Assembly (NCBI RefSeq): GCF_901709675.1 | Contig: NC_051092.1 | Coordinates: 4,406,491-4,470,490 of the forward strand | Origin: Syngnathus acus | Taxonomy: Eukaryota; Chordata; Actinopteri; Syngnathiformes; Syngnathidae | Direction of reading: 5' to 3' | Length of the DNA stretch: 64,000 nt | The notes under the pieces: generated by a model | What the model was told of the DNA's origin: nothing | Database searches by the model: none | Seen by the model: only the letters and a program-made list of their open reading frames with translations | Program-made: the position numbers and the translations under genes | Shown here: one piece after another, positions 20,776 to 30,999 of the stretch | Numbering within the stretch: position 1 is the first letter of the stretch | Layout: each line of letters starts with the position of its first letter

Positions 20776-23700
20776 CTGAAAGCGATGGAGAAGAAAGGGA
20801 GGGAAATATTGTCGTCTAACATCGTCACGATTTTGGGAGTGTTGATTGAAATATCAAATACCGATAATCGAGTTTGAGTACGTGCGATGACAAACGGTCG
20901 ATAGCTAATCAAGCAAATGTCATGAAGAGAGCTTAAACAGAAGGAAGAATGTAGGTCACTAGGCTGGAAGACCGGAACCGGGTCGACAGTCGGCGGAAAA
21001 AAGCACTTTTTCGACGCGGCGCTTTCCACCTGGCCTTCAAAACTTGAGCATGTAAACTAGGTCAATCTTCAGTAAGCCCCTTTCATCAGGCCCCGTTAAG
21101 TCCATCAAAGACGGGGATGAGGGGGTAGAATAAGGGGAGGGGGGGGGCAGAAGAGCCGGTGCGAGGGTGGGTTACCGACTCGAAGCCGTCCGATGGCAGC
21201 TGGCAGTCGTTGCACACGGCTCGCCTCGAGTTTGACCTAAACTTGTCTTTACGGTACAAAGTAGAATCATGGCACACAGGAAAATATGAGCTTTAGCGTT
21301 AGCTTTTTGAAACTAAGAGCTACTTTGCGGGCACACATTTCCTTCCGGCGACGGGAGACGAATCGAGCCGTACAAGAACGAGCGGAGATTGTGGTCGTAA
21401 AAGGTGTTATGTCAACAGACGGCCAACGCAAACATTGTTGTATTTAAATAACACACATACTTTTCTTAGCTTGTGACCTCGCCGCTGTGAATCCAGTTAA
21501 CCTTCTGTGTCATCAGCATACGTTTTTTATTGCGGAATATTTCAGGGGCCACATATATTCTGTGTTTAGGTGACTCTTCGGGATGATGCTAAAATGATAA
21601 CCAAAAACGCCTGTTGGGCAAATTGTGCAAAAACTACTGAAACATTTGGATAAAGGTTTCGAGGTTAAATTAAGTTCACCTGTTAAGATTTATCATGCAT
21701 TTTAGGTCTATTTCACCCCAAAAATCCAATATCCTTAACTTTTTGTTGAGTACTCTTTTTAGCCTTTTATTCACCATAAGCTATTATGTAATATCACACG
21801 ATACAGTTTGCTGTTTATATAAATGTGATGAACTGTTACGACAAATAAAAACCATTGTTTGCTCATTTGTTCTCAGTTACCAAACGCACGCACGCACGCA
21901 CGCGCACACACACAAACTCATCGCAGCGGCACGAGTTCCAGCTGAGGAGAATAAACACGCCGAACAGACGAGCCCGCCTCGTCGACGTCCTCTGACTCTT
22001 CGCCCCCCTCCAGGGATGGAAGAGGAACAATGCGAGGTTAGTTTTTACAGCCGGCGCGGGGAACAAAGGAGTCACAAATCACCTGTGATCTTTTATACAT
22101 ATAGCCCCTAAAGCAAATACTATTTTATTCTATTCTATTTTAAAAATATTTAATCCCATTTATATTGAAATAGTTTTTGTACAAATTAAATTAAAATCAA
22201 TCATCCGACCTGACACTTCCAAAAACGTTCCCTTGAGCGTCTCCTGACAAAATATGACATCCCCGCCGTCTCTTCCTTTCCAAGAGTTCGTATGATGATT
22301 ACTTCACATTCACGGGTCAATGTTTAATCCTCAGTTCCTGCGGAGTGAGTTCTGACAGGACCGTGAGAGGAGCACAGGGGTCAGGGCGGTGGTCTCGGAC
22401 TCGGACGGCGACTGCGGGCCCACGTGGGCTGTCACATCGCCTGCCGGCTGATGATTTGTCTGAGTCTCGCCTTACTCATCTCGGACCACCGCGCCGGCAG
22501 TGTAAACACTGAAGCGGGCCGTTATCAGGCGGAGCTGATATGCCGGGCCGGCTCCTTATTGTTGCCATGACGACGGCGCAAAGTGCAAGGCGGCGGCGTG
22601 CGATTGACATTGGACTTTAGTGGGGCTTAGTGACCGATGGGAGGCCTGATAGCAAATTGATCAATCATTGTTTCATGGGTTTATCATTTGAGCAGGGGTC
22701 AGCAGCAGTGCTATTTTTAGAACAGGCAATCTGAATCCATCCATTTTCTAGTTGTTGGTGATAGTTACACACATTTCTATAATGGAAAATACAACATCAC
22801 ACGAGTCCGAAACTATTTGGTGAGAGGAACCGAGCCCCCGGCGTTCGACATCGGTGCTTTGCAACAAAATGCCACAAGAGGGCACCAAAACAGTATTCAA
22901 AAACTGAGCCAACAAATCACCAATTTCAGTGAATAGCTGGGTTAACCAAAAATTCTTTATAAATGTCTGTATTAATAGTTTAAACCACAAAACTATCATC
23001 CAAAAATACTCAGAAAGTGGGTCATAGCATTTCAAATGCAAACAACCGCTTTGTTTCCCCAATTAGCCGCAAATCAATGGACTCCATTGCCAACGAGGCG
23101 CAACTATCTTGAAATGACAAGCGAGGGTTACTCAAGACGAACTCTCACGGGCGGCTCCACATCTCAAAGTCACGTTACAAAAAAGTCTGGCGGACTCTGA
23201 CCTCTGCATTGACAGCGTGGTCGTTGCGGAAAGAAGAAGCCAGCGCAAGCTGCAAGCCCAGTGGAGCATGCAACCGCCCGAACAAGGGTGCACTGTGTCA
23301 GGGTGTCGCATTACCGGCAAACATCTACGATGACCTGCTGTTTATAGCACACACTGTGGTTAAAAAAAAAAACAGAAAGTGCGTCACAGAGTCCATACAT
23401 TTCAAGCCATGCATTTAACTCACCAAAGACAAAAGCAATCACACTTTGCAATGTGTAATTCCACAACGACCCCCAGCAAACGGCGGCGATGATAAGACGA
23501 TAAAAATAGTTGAAGGCTCTATTTAAACCACAGGTCGGTCATGCTTTAAATAGAAGCCGATATGCGAGTCAAAGTTCACGGCGCCCGTCTCGAGGTAGGC
23601 TTGACCCACAGTCCCGACTTGGCCTGTGTCATGCGTTACGCAATCGCCATTGTGATAACTAAGCAACGGTTAGTTTCGTCCTCCCGATTGGCAGCTGCTA

Positions 23701-26700
23701 AAACGGGCAGACGGTTTGCGACGGTGACCTTGAGCCGCACCAGGCCACTTTATATTTCCAGAGCCCCACGCTTGTTTTGAAACATCTCGGCAGTTCATCC
23801 AGACTATAAATCAGGCAAAACCGCCGCGCACTCCACGGGACATTGCATGCTGCGCAATCAAGAGCTGAGTGAGTGAAATTAGCCACCGAATCAGATCGGC
23901 ACAGATCCAAAAATCTCTTTGAACATAACTCACTGAAGTGAGGCACGACTTTTTTTGCCTCACTTACAGTTTTGCTCGCCGAAACGACATCATGAAGACC
24001 ACTGGCCAAAACGATCCGCTCAAAGGTCACTTAAGTAAGCACGTCTATTTCCTCCCCACCAATATATTTGAAGAGTTTTCTTAGTGGTGCTGATAATGAA
24101 TCATAAAAGAAATAACTTACACAAGCTGAATTAATCGATTAATCGACAACAAATCAATTACCAAATGAATCGCCTCGTATTTTAATCAGAGTAATTGTTT
24201 CGAGACATCATGTTTTTCAACACGCTTTAATGTAAAGAAAATTTTCTGCGATTGTTCGATTAATTCCGATAGTGACATCTTTACATTTATGCTAACCATT
24301 ACGCTTCTGAGCTGCCAAAGCAACTGTCCTGCGTTTACCAACGACGCAGGAGAGATTTTTGGATTGCGGAAAGGCTTTCGAAGGCACGACCCTAATAAAG
24401 CAAACTCTGTGTCTCAACTCAATGCACCTTTACCTTCTCCCCCAGAGATAAAAATAGTGTCAATGTGACCACCACAATGAACACATCAAGGCGGTGTGTG
24501 CTGCTAAAGGGGAGGGAATGTTCAACGGGGGCTCTGCTCGCGCCAGCTGTTGCGTGCCAAGGTTCAATGGCCTCCACGCTGCCGTGACGGCGGCGCTGGA
24601 GGACCACGAGGACAGCCCGAGCAAGAGCGTCCAACAGGAGATGTTTCTATTTGCTATGACAGCTGCATGTGTCTCTGATTACATTTTCCAGCATGACGCT
24701 GGAGTGCCGAGTCGCTCACGTTGAGACGTCGGGATCGGCTTTGCCAACCGGATCAGCTTACCATAATATCATATTTTAATACAAACAAATGACAACAAAT
24801 CATTAAAAATACAACTCACCGTGATCAAGTTGTGCTTGTTTTTTTCTTATCATACGGCAGTCATCTTGGGATGATGAATGTATTTTATTTTCAAGCTTAT
24901 TTCAGACTCTCATGACCAGGCCACCCAAAAAAGAGGTTTTGGTTTGCTGGTTTTGTGCCGGCGACACCGTTTATGTACCCAGAAACCAAATGCTTCCTTG
25001 AAATGTTGCCCAGAAAGCAGGCTAAGCAAGCACGTCTTTGCTTTGATGCTTTTATCAGACACATAATCACATCATAAACCAAACCCACAAAGAAGCTGCA
25101 CCAGCTGATATCTTCTGGCTTTGTCTGCTGTTGTGTAAACAGGCCCAAATAGAAGTTCTCATCCACCAACAATGTTTGACCTGCTTTAGTCTTTGCATGC
25201 TCAGGCTAATAATGAGACCAGTCAGTGCCCAGTTTACATCAAGTCTATTGGAACATTTTGAGCAAAGCTCACACTAAGCCTATATTAATCTTATAAGGTT
25301 AAATCGCCTGATTATGCCAATGTTTATTGTTTTGTTTTAGCGGAGAACAGAAGCCATGCTAACCGCTAAGCTAAAGTGAAAGGTAGAAACACCTGAATAA
25401 TTGCTAATCATGAGCAATAAATTAGCCAAAGAAAATAATTCCGGAAAGAAAATACACAGCTGCCACACGAACAAAAACTACAAATCAATTGAGTAGTTTA
25501 TGTTTGTTGCTTTTCAATCTATTTTTATCAGTTCCAATTAGCTAACAGGCTAAATAACCAATTGGGACATACTTGGAAGCGAATTCTTACACACATTTTT
25601 CTATTATGATCCATTTTGTTAGTGGAGGGATTTGAAGCATGCAAAATGGACTGAAACAACGACCTGTGCTTGCAAAAGTTTAGGGAAAGTCAAAAAGAAT
25701 TTTTTATTATTATTATTAGTTGTTGTTTTTTATCCCTGCCAAAATTTCAGAATTGTTCCATTTTTATTTGGAAAACCTGATAACATGATCACATGTTTTG
25801 TTAGCCGTTGTTCATACATGAGTAGAACAAGGTATCGCACCCACCGCGTTGTAAAATTGACCGAACAGAAGTAAAAACAAGAGTTCGGAGATTTTCCGTT
25901 AAACGGTAACTAATTATATCTACATTGAGCATCCGGTGACCCTTGGGTCTTCATTAGCACAGACAATCTCCTCGAGAGCTGCTTACAGTAAGTCTGGCTG
26001 GAGGGCCTCAATCCTATTGCCCGTCCCACAAGGACTTTAACGTAAGGAAGGCTCAGAGGGGCCTGCGTGAAGGTCAAAAGCTTGTTGATAGAGGTCACGG
26101 GTTGCACAACAAAGAACAGAAGAAGAGGGCATAACATGTTGTACAGACAACGCTCAAAAGGTGAAACGTGCATATTTGGTTCCATATAGACTCGAAATTG
26201 TTATTAAAGAAAAAGATCCAATATAATGATGCGAACATCTTCCACCACTGGTGCAGGTGTGTGAGGAACTCGTTTTCGCTCAGCCGGTTGACAATAGGCC
26301 TCTTCACCCAACTCAATCCTAAACATTTGAAACTTTTCCGTCAGAGAGAAACCTGAATGTCCAGTTTCACCACATAAGAGGAGAGAATCCCGCCTCTCAT
26401 TCTGTTCTCGTCTTTTACGTCCAACTATGTAAATGCTCAATTTGTGGGCAGACGTCAAACTCTGCTATGAACTCAGCCCGCAAAGCTATTTTCCTTTCAA
26501 CTTTGATATAGAGAATTGAGTACACATCTTCGATATATCAGCCACAATGGCTCATTGAATGTGATGTGGTGGTCAGAGTCCTAAAAAGACAACGCCAGTG
26601 ATGGACAACTATATCAACTTTTCCGGAAATCGCCATTTTAGACCAATCTGAAGCACTGATGGAAAAAGTCTGACTTGAAGGCATTTCTCGATCCAATTTT

Positions 26701-27237
26701 TTTGCACATCTGCCGATACCAAGTCCCGATCTGGCACCGGATTAGGAAGAAAAATAGAGCGGACATTTATATTGTCTCAATTATCTAATGTTTTTAATTT
26801 ACAGTAGCCCATCATGAAACATTTTATCTTTTATATCTCATTGTGATGTTATTGTGATGTGATTTTCGGCAATATGGCACATGTTAAGACACTTTGAAGT
26901 TGTTTGTTTTGTGCACAACCTTACAGGAGATTTTCTCAACTAATTCTTGCTGTGCACAATTACCGTAGTGTAATAATGGTTTTGCACGAGCGGACGCAGC
27001 CATTGTGCAGATGCACCGACTGACTGGCTTGCTTACATCACTGGGCAGCCTGCACCCGATCTGCGCAGGCGTGCAACAATAACAACAAGAAAACTGAAAT
27101 CAAGCGTGCTTGCATGTAAGCACCACTTAATGCATGATCAAACATTGCCTTGAAATAGTCACGTGACTCATTCCAGGAGTGTACGTGGGTGTGCGCACGG
27201 CTCGCGTTCTCAAAGCGCGTAAAAGAAGGCGTCTTAC
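20776..27237 (-). other. ppara: ppara 5' intron region
   Basis: Probably one or more long introns between non-coding first exon(s) and the first coding exon. A possible extra non-coding exon ends near 21176 at TCG|GTAACC on the minus strand, in a small GC-rich patch (20940-21400). A second GC-rich patch lies at 22340-22620. Otherwise the DNA is AT-rich with no coding signal. Confidence 0.4.
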
Positions 27238-27460
27238 CTGATTTGAGGACGCTCGAACCGGAACCAGCATGTCGTCGGGTCAATAGGAGAGAGGGAGACC
27301 CAGGGAGGGTGCAGCTGAGCCCGGCCGCGTCCTTGTTTCGTTTGCTCCTGTAGCGCTGCCTGCCTGCCACCCGCTTGCTGTCAAAAAGAGAACCAGCACG
27401 TCGGTACAAAAGCAAGGGGTGTCCGCTGAGGCTCACGCCTGCCGGAAGTGACGAAGGCAA
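27238..27460 (-). other. ppara: Candidate ppara non-coding first exon
   Basis: A near-ideal donor, AATCAG|GTAAGACG, lies at 27238/27237 on the minus strand. It closes a CpG-rich block with a CCAAT-bearing GC-rich region just upstream. Position and strand suit the first exon of ppara, 6.5 kb above the coding start. The 5' end is not defined by any motif. Transcript data are needed to confirm it belongs to ppara and not to a separate RNA. Confidence 0.45.
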
Positions 27461-27640
27461 AGACGCGGCGTGAAAGCCCGCCCCATTTCCGCGTCTGAGG
27501 GAGACACACCTACACTTTCAGCCAATAGGGAGTTGCTATCTTACGAAGTGCGGCCCTTTAACTTTGAATTCAAAGAGGAGGCGGGAGAAGAGAGGGGAGG
27601 GGCGGGGGGGAGTGACGTGACGCCCACTCCCATACTCTCA
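27461..27640 (-). promoter_or_regulatory. ppara: Candidate ppara promoter
   Basis: GC-rich DNA with a CCAAT box on the plus strand (about 27520), CCGCCCC near 27480, a TGACGTGACG word near 27612 and a 14-base palindrome CTTTGAATTCAAAG (27562-27575). The palindrome is two inverted TCF/LEF-like WWCAAAG words. The promoter role is inferred from composition and the adjacent donor. Confidence 0.4.
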
Positions 27641-27699
27641 AAAGCTGGGCTGTCCTCACATGACCCTTATCATTAGTACGTCCGTCAAGATCTAAGAAT

Positions 27700-28865
27700 G
27701 AATAAAATGCAGGAAAGCAAATTCTGGAAAAATAAGAATAAATAGTAAAATATAAACGCTCGCCCCACCAAATAAAAAAAAACCTACATAAAATAGGCAA
27801 GTATATAAAACGCGCCTTGAAAATGGTGAAACATTTTGTCTGCTGAATGCGCTGAAAGTCATCTACGAGTTTGTCAGTCTTGTCACTTTTCCTGCAATCA
27901 TCTTCAAAAATGTATGATGGATTTCAAAACAAATCTCTGAATACAGCTTAAAGGGGACTTTTTATTTATATCCACACTGGTCCGTGAAATTATGCACAAC
28001 TCTAAACGTGACCCTGTGTAAAGGTCATATATATTGTGTAATCAGACCCCCAAAAGTGACCATGAAAAATTATGTCCATGCTATCAATCTTTTTGTATCC
28101 TGAAAGTAGACCTTACACCACAGATGGGTTGGAAACGAGGCCAAGTTTTCCTAACGTGTTAAAAAAAAAAAAAACTGACCTCGTTAGCATCCCTCTGCGC
28201 TGGTTTCCCCATCCCATTCCTCATTTCAGCCCTTCATCACATTCTGGACACATCTTTGGCTCCTCAATAGCGCCTGGCTTGCATCCTGGTGGCAGCTACT
28301 GGCTAAAGACCCCCTCGACACCCCCCGGAGTGGGCCATGGGACCACTGTGACCCCACCTGACACACTAACAACCAGTCATCTTTACTCAACACCAGTCTG
28401 TCGAGTCATCTCGGTACGCGAGCTTGACGGAAAAGGGAAGTCAAGACCAAAATATATTTATGCAGAAAAAAATACGTCTGAAATTCAACCCAATATTTCT
28501 TGACCTTGTTTGAACTAAAGAGTACGACTGGAATCTTAATGCATATGCCTACACTTTTTTTTTTAAACTGCAGAGACCTGACTTGATAAAAGGTGAGGCC
28601 ATTTGCAAAAATAACACTAATTGTTTAGCGTATCCTATTTCTCATATACGTGACGTGAGCGGGTCAGAGACAGACGAGAGCTTGGTAGAAACACGAATCT
28701 CTGCTGCCACCTACTGGTAATAGACGGTCATTGCAAAATTGGGGTTTTGGAAATTAATTCTGTAATACTACTAAGAATGATTCAGTAATTACTGAGTAAC
28801 TAAGTACAGTACATTTTGGTAAATAAAATTGCCTTGACCAACAAATAAAATATAGCCTACTTTTT
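27700..28865. other. Spacer, nothing recognised
   Basis: AT-rich sequence between the candidate ppara promoter and a LINE fragment. A PyPy-rich patch at 28190-28400 shows no splice sites or recognised protein. The phrase GCCACCTACTGG at about 28706 is a small transposon-derived word seen elsewhere in the window. Confidence 0.4.
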
Positions 28866-29347
28866 TAAACATTGTCGACTTTTGACATTTACACCTCCCA
28901 ACTCACCCGCAAGGCGACCAAGATTGTGAGTGATGTGAGTCACCCCGCTCACTCTTTGTTTGAACTTCTGCCCTCTGGGAGGCGGTACAGGAGCCTGCGC
29001 TCCCGCACCACCAGACTTTCCAACAGCTTCGTACTCCAGGCTGTTAGGATCCTGAACTCGCTCCCTCTTTCAGCGTAGCGTCCTGTTCTTGCTGTATGCA
29101 CACTGGCTCAGTTTTGCCCCTCATATTTAATGGGTTATTGGTCTGTTATTTATTCATCGCTCATTTTATTTTATTTATTTATTATTTGTTATTTATGGTT
29201 TGGGCATTCTTGTTTTTGTTTTGTGTCGCCTACTTGTATGTCTCGTCACCGTGGGATGGAGGAAACGGAATTTCGGTTTCTTTGTGTGTCTTGACATATG
29301 AAGGGATTGACAATAAAGCTGACTTTGACTTGACTTTGACTTTGACT
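28866..29347 (+). mobile_element. 5'-truncated non-LTR retrotransposon (LINE) 3' end
   Basis: A short frame at 28872-29075 reads FELLPSGRRYRSLRSRTTR, then NSFVLQAVRILNSLP. This is the kind of C-terminal tail seen in fish LINE reverse-transcriptase proteins. It is followed by a 3' untranslated tail with CACCGTGGGATGGAGG, then ACAATAAAGCTGAC, ending in tandem TTTGACTTGAC units. The copy is truncated at its 5' end, as is usual, and cannot move by itself. The clade (L2/CR1-like) is a guess. Confidence 0.7.
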
Positions 29348-29349
29348 AT

Positions 29350-30270
29350 ATTAGTTGCAGGAGCAACGTTGGAGTTCTAGAAACGACTGGCCATATAAAA
29401 TATATAAAAGGTCATAGCCTTATAGTAAAATATTTTAAATTCGTCATATTGATAAGATATCCTGTATTGCACAATTCTAAATTTAGTGACATTACCAGTG
29501 TCATAAAGCCACTAGATGGCGCACTTGTAGCGTACACTATGCCATAATGGGCTTCTGCTCGCTCAACTTTTACATGGAGAAATACATATTTGATTTCTTG
29601 CATTTATTTTTGTATGTAGTAATTTCTATAAAAGTTTCTCATGCATTTAAGTGGTTTCAATCAAATCCGCTCACTGCATGATCAATAACGCTCCCATTGA
29701 TGGCCCGGGAACTTCAGAGGCTTGAAGGAATGAATGACGGTTTTTGAATTAAAGACCCTTTTTTTTTTTTTTTTTTTTACTGAAAGCTTTTCATCATTCC
29801 CTATTGCGCGGTGAGGTAATGACATCCACCAGCGGATGCCAAATGTTGGCAGGCTTTTTGACGAAGAGGATGCTCTTTGGACTTGCACACTCGGGTCATT
29901 GTCTCATCACTCTTTTAAGCATTCAGCTCAATTCCAGCTCAACTTTATTTGGGGTTCATTCGAGGTACTTCCAGGTGGCAGTTGAGCACTCTTTTAACGT
30001 GGATCAAAATATTCCAGAAAATAATTACCTTTTTGAGTATAATTTATATACACTAAATGCACTAGAATGTGCAAAATGTCACCATCATACATTTTGAGGG
30101 GTAAATAAATAAGCAAGACAATTTATTTTCATGCCTTTTATTGAATTGTTAAGCAAAAAAAGTAAATTACGAACCTTGCAATGCTGGTTGCCATTCTGAG
30201 TTGCAGGATATTTGTGTGTGTGTGTGTGTGTGTGGGGGGGGGGGGGGGTCAAGTCCGCCCGGTGACGTAT
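29350..30270. other. Spacer between LINE fragment and let-7b
   Basis: AT-rich sequence with a poly-T tract (about 29759-29779) and a (TG)n/poly-G run (30213-30248). No gene seen. Confidence 0.5.
30213..30248 (+). repeat. (TG)n followed by 15 G
   Basis: About ten TG units run directly into fifteen guanines, ending 30 bases beyond the base of the let-7b hairpin on its 3' side. On the let-7 strand this is C15 followed by (CA)n. Confidence 0.9.
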
Positions 30271-30278
30271 CGCTGCCC

Positions 30279-30364
30279 TTCAGGGAAGGCAGTAGGTTGT
30301 ATAGTTATCTCCTGATTGGGCAAAATCACTACCCCGAAACCACACAACCTACTACCTCACCCCG
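30279..30364 (-). ncRNA. mirlet7b: let-7b microRNA precursor
   Basis: On the minus strand the mature 5p arm is 30359-30338, starting TGAGGTAGTAGG and ending TTGTGTGGTT, all 22 bases as in vertebrate let-7b. The 3p arm (30304-30283) is complementary and starts CTATACAACC. As I recall it is also identical to human let-7b-3p. The loop differs from human at a few places. let-7 represses LIN28, HMGA2, RAS and other proliferation genes in differentiating cells. The partner hairpin let-7a lies about 300 bases upstream on the same strand, so both are probably processed from one primary transcript. Confidence 0.95.
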
Positions 30365-30604
30365 TGCGAACATCAGAAACATGGCGGGACATCACATGAG
30401 GAGCGCAGGCACACATCATGCATGCAAACAGAGACAAACAAACTCCAGGCCAATGAAAACATCCTGAACTGAGCTGAGGCAACCGAGGTCACTGAGTGCA
30501 AAGAAGCTAAAAGTGCAGTTACAATGATCCGCCGCTAAGAGGTGCTGCTGCTTAGAGAACATCATCGGTGGTGGTCCAATCGTCAGACGACATTACAGCC
30601 ACTT

Positions 30605-30683
30605 CAGGAAAGACAGTAAGTTGTATAGTTATCTAACAGGAAGGGTGTGACCCTAAAACTATACAACCTACTACCTCACCCCA
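30605..30683 (-). ncRNA. mirlet7a: let-7a microRNA precursor
   Basis: The mature 5p arm is 30678-30657 on the minus strand, starting TGAGGTAGTAGG and ending TTGTATAGTT, exactly let-7a. The 3p arm (30628-30608) starts CTATACAACTTACTG and pairs with it. It differs at two adjacent positions from human let-7a-3p as I remember it. It lies first in the direction of transcription, followed by let-7b, matching the human MIRLET7A3-MIRLET7B order upstream of PPARA. A strong donor site ends an exon-like block 132 bases before the hairpin. Confidence 0.95.
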
Positions 30684-30814
30684 AAGGACAGTCTAGAAAT
30701 ATTCACCCCATCCTCGCCGGTCAGCCGCTTTCACACACAAAAGCGCGTTACTTGACACAAGTGATTTCTTTACTGAATGTGAGGAATAAATCTGAGCAAA
30801 ATGGGCTCACTTAC

Positions 30815-30961
30815 CTGCATTCATTTTGATAAATGAATGCAAATGACATTTATTCAAGATATAGTTCAAAATTGAACTTTTCACTTGGAAGCTTTTCAAT
30901 GTGTTTCTCGCCTCTTCGGAAACATGGCGGAATGTTAGTGCAGCCTTAACAGCAGCTCCAC
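30815..30961 (-). ncRNA. Internal exon of the putative let-7 host transcript
   Basis: A 147-base block on the minus strand is bounded by a strong acceptor (TCCTCTATGGTCCTTTCAG) and an ideal donor (ATGCAG|GTAAGTGAG). let-7a and let-7b follow within the next intron. One frame is open through it but resembles no protein I know, so a non-coding host RNA equivalent to human MIRLET7BHG is the simplest reading. The splice signals are seen; the host role is inferred from strand and position. Confidence 0.55.
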
Positions 30962-30999
30962 CTGAAAGGACCATAGAGGAGAACAATTGGTTACTTAGA

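Noticed and set aside
22010-22050. Plus-strand pyrimidine tract-CAG, ATGGAAGAGGAACAATGCGAG, then GTTAGT, resembling a micro-exon
   Set aside because: Too short, no continuation, and it lies inside the ppara 5' intron on the opposite strand.
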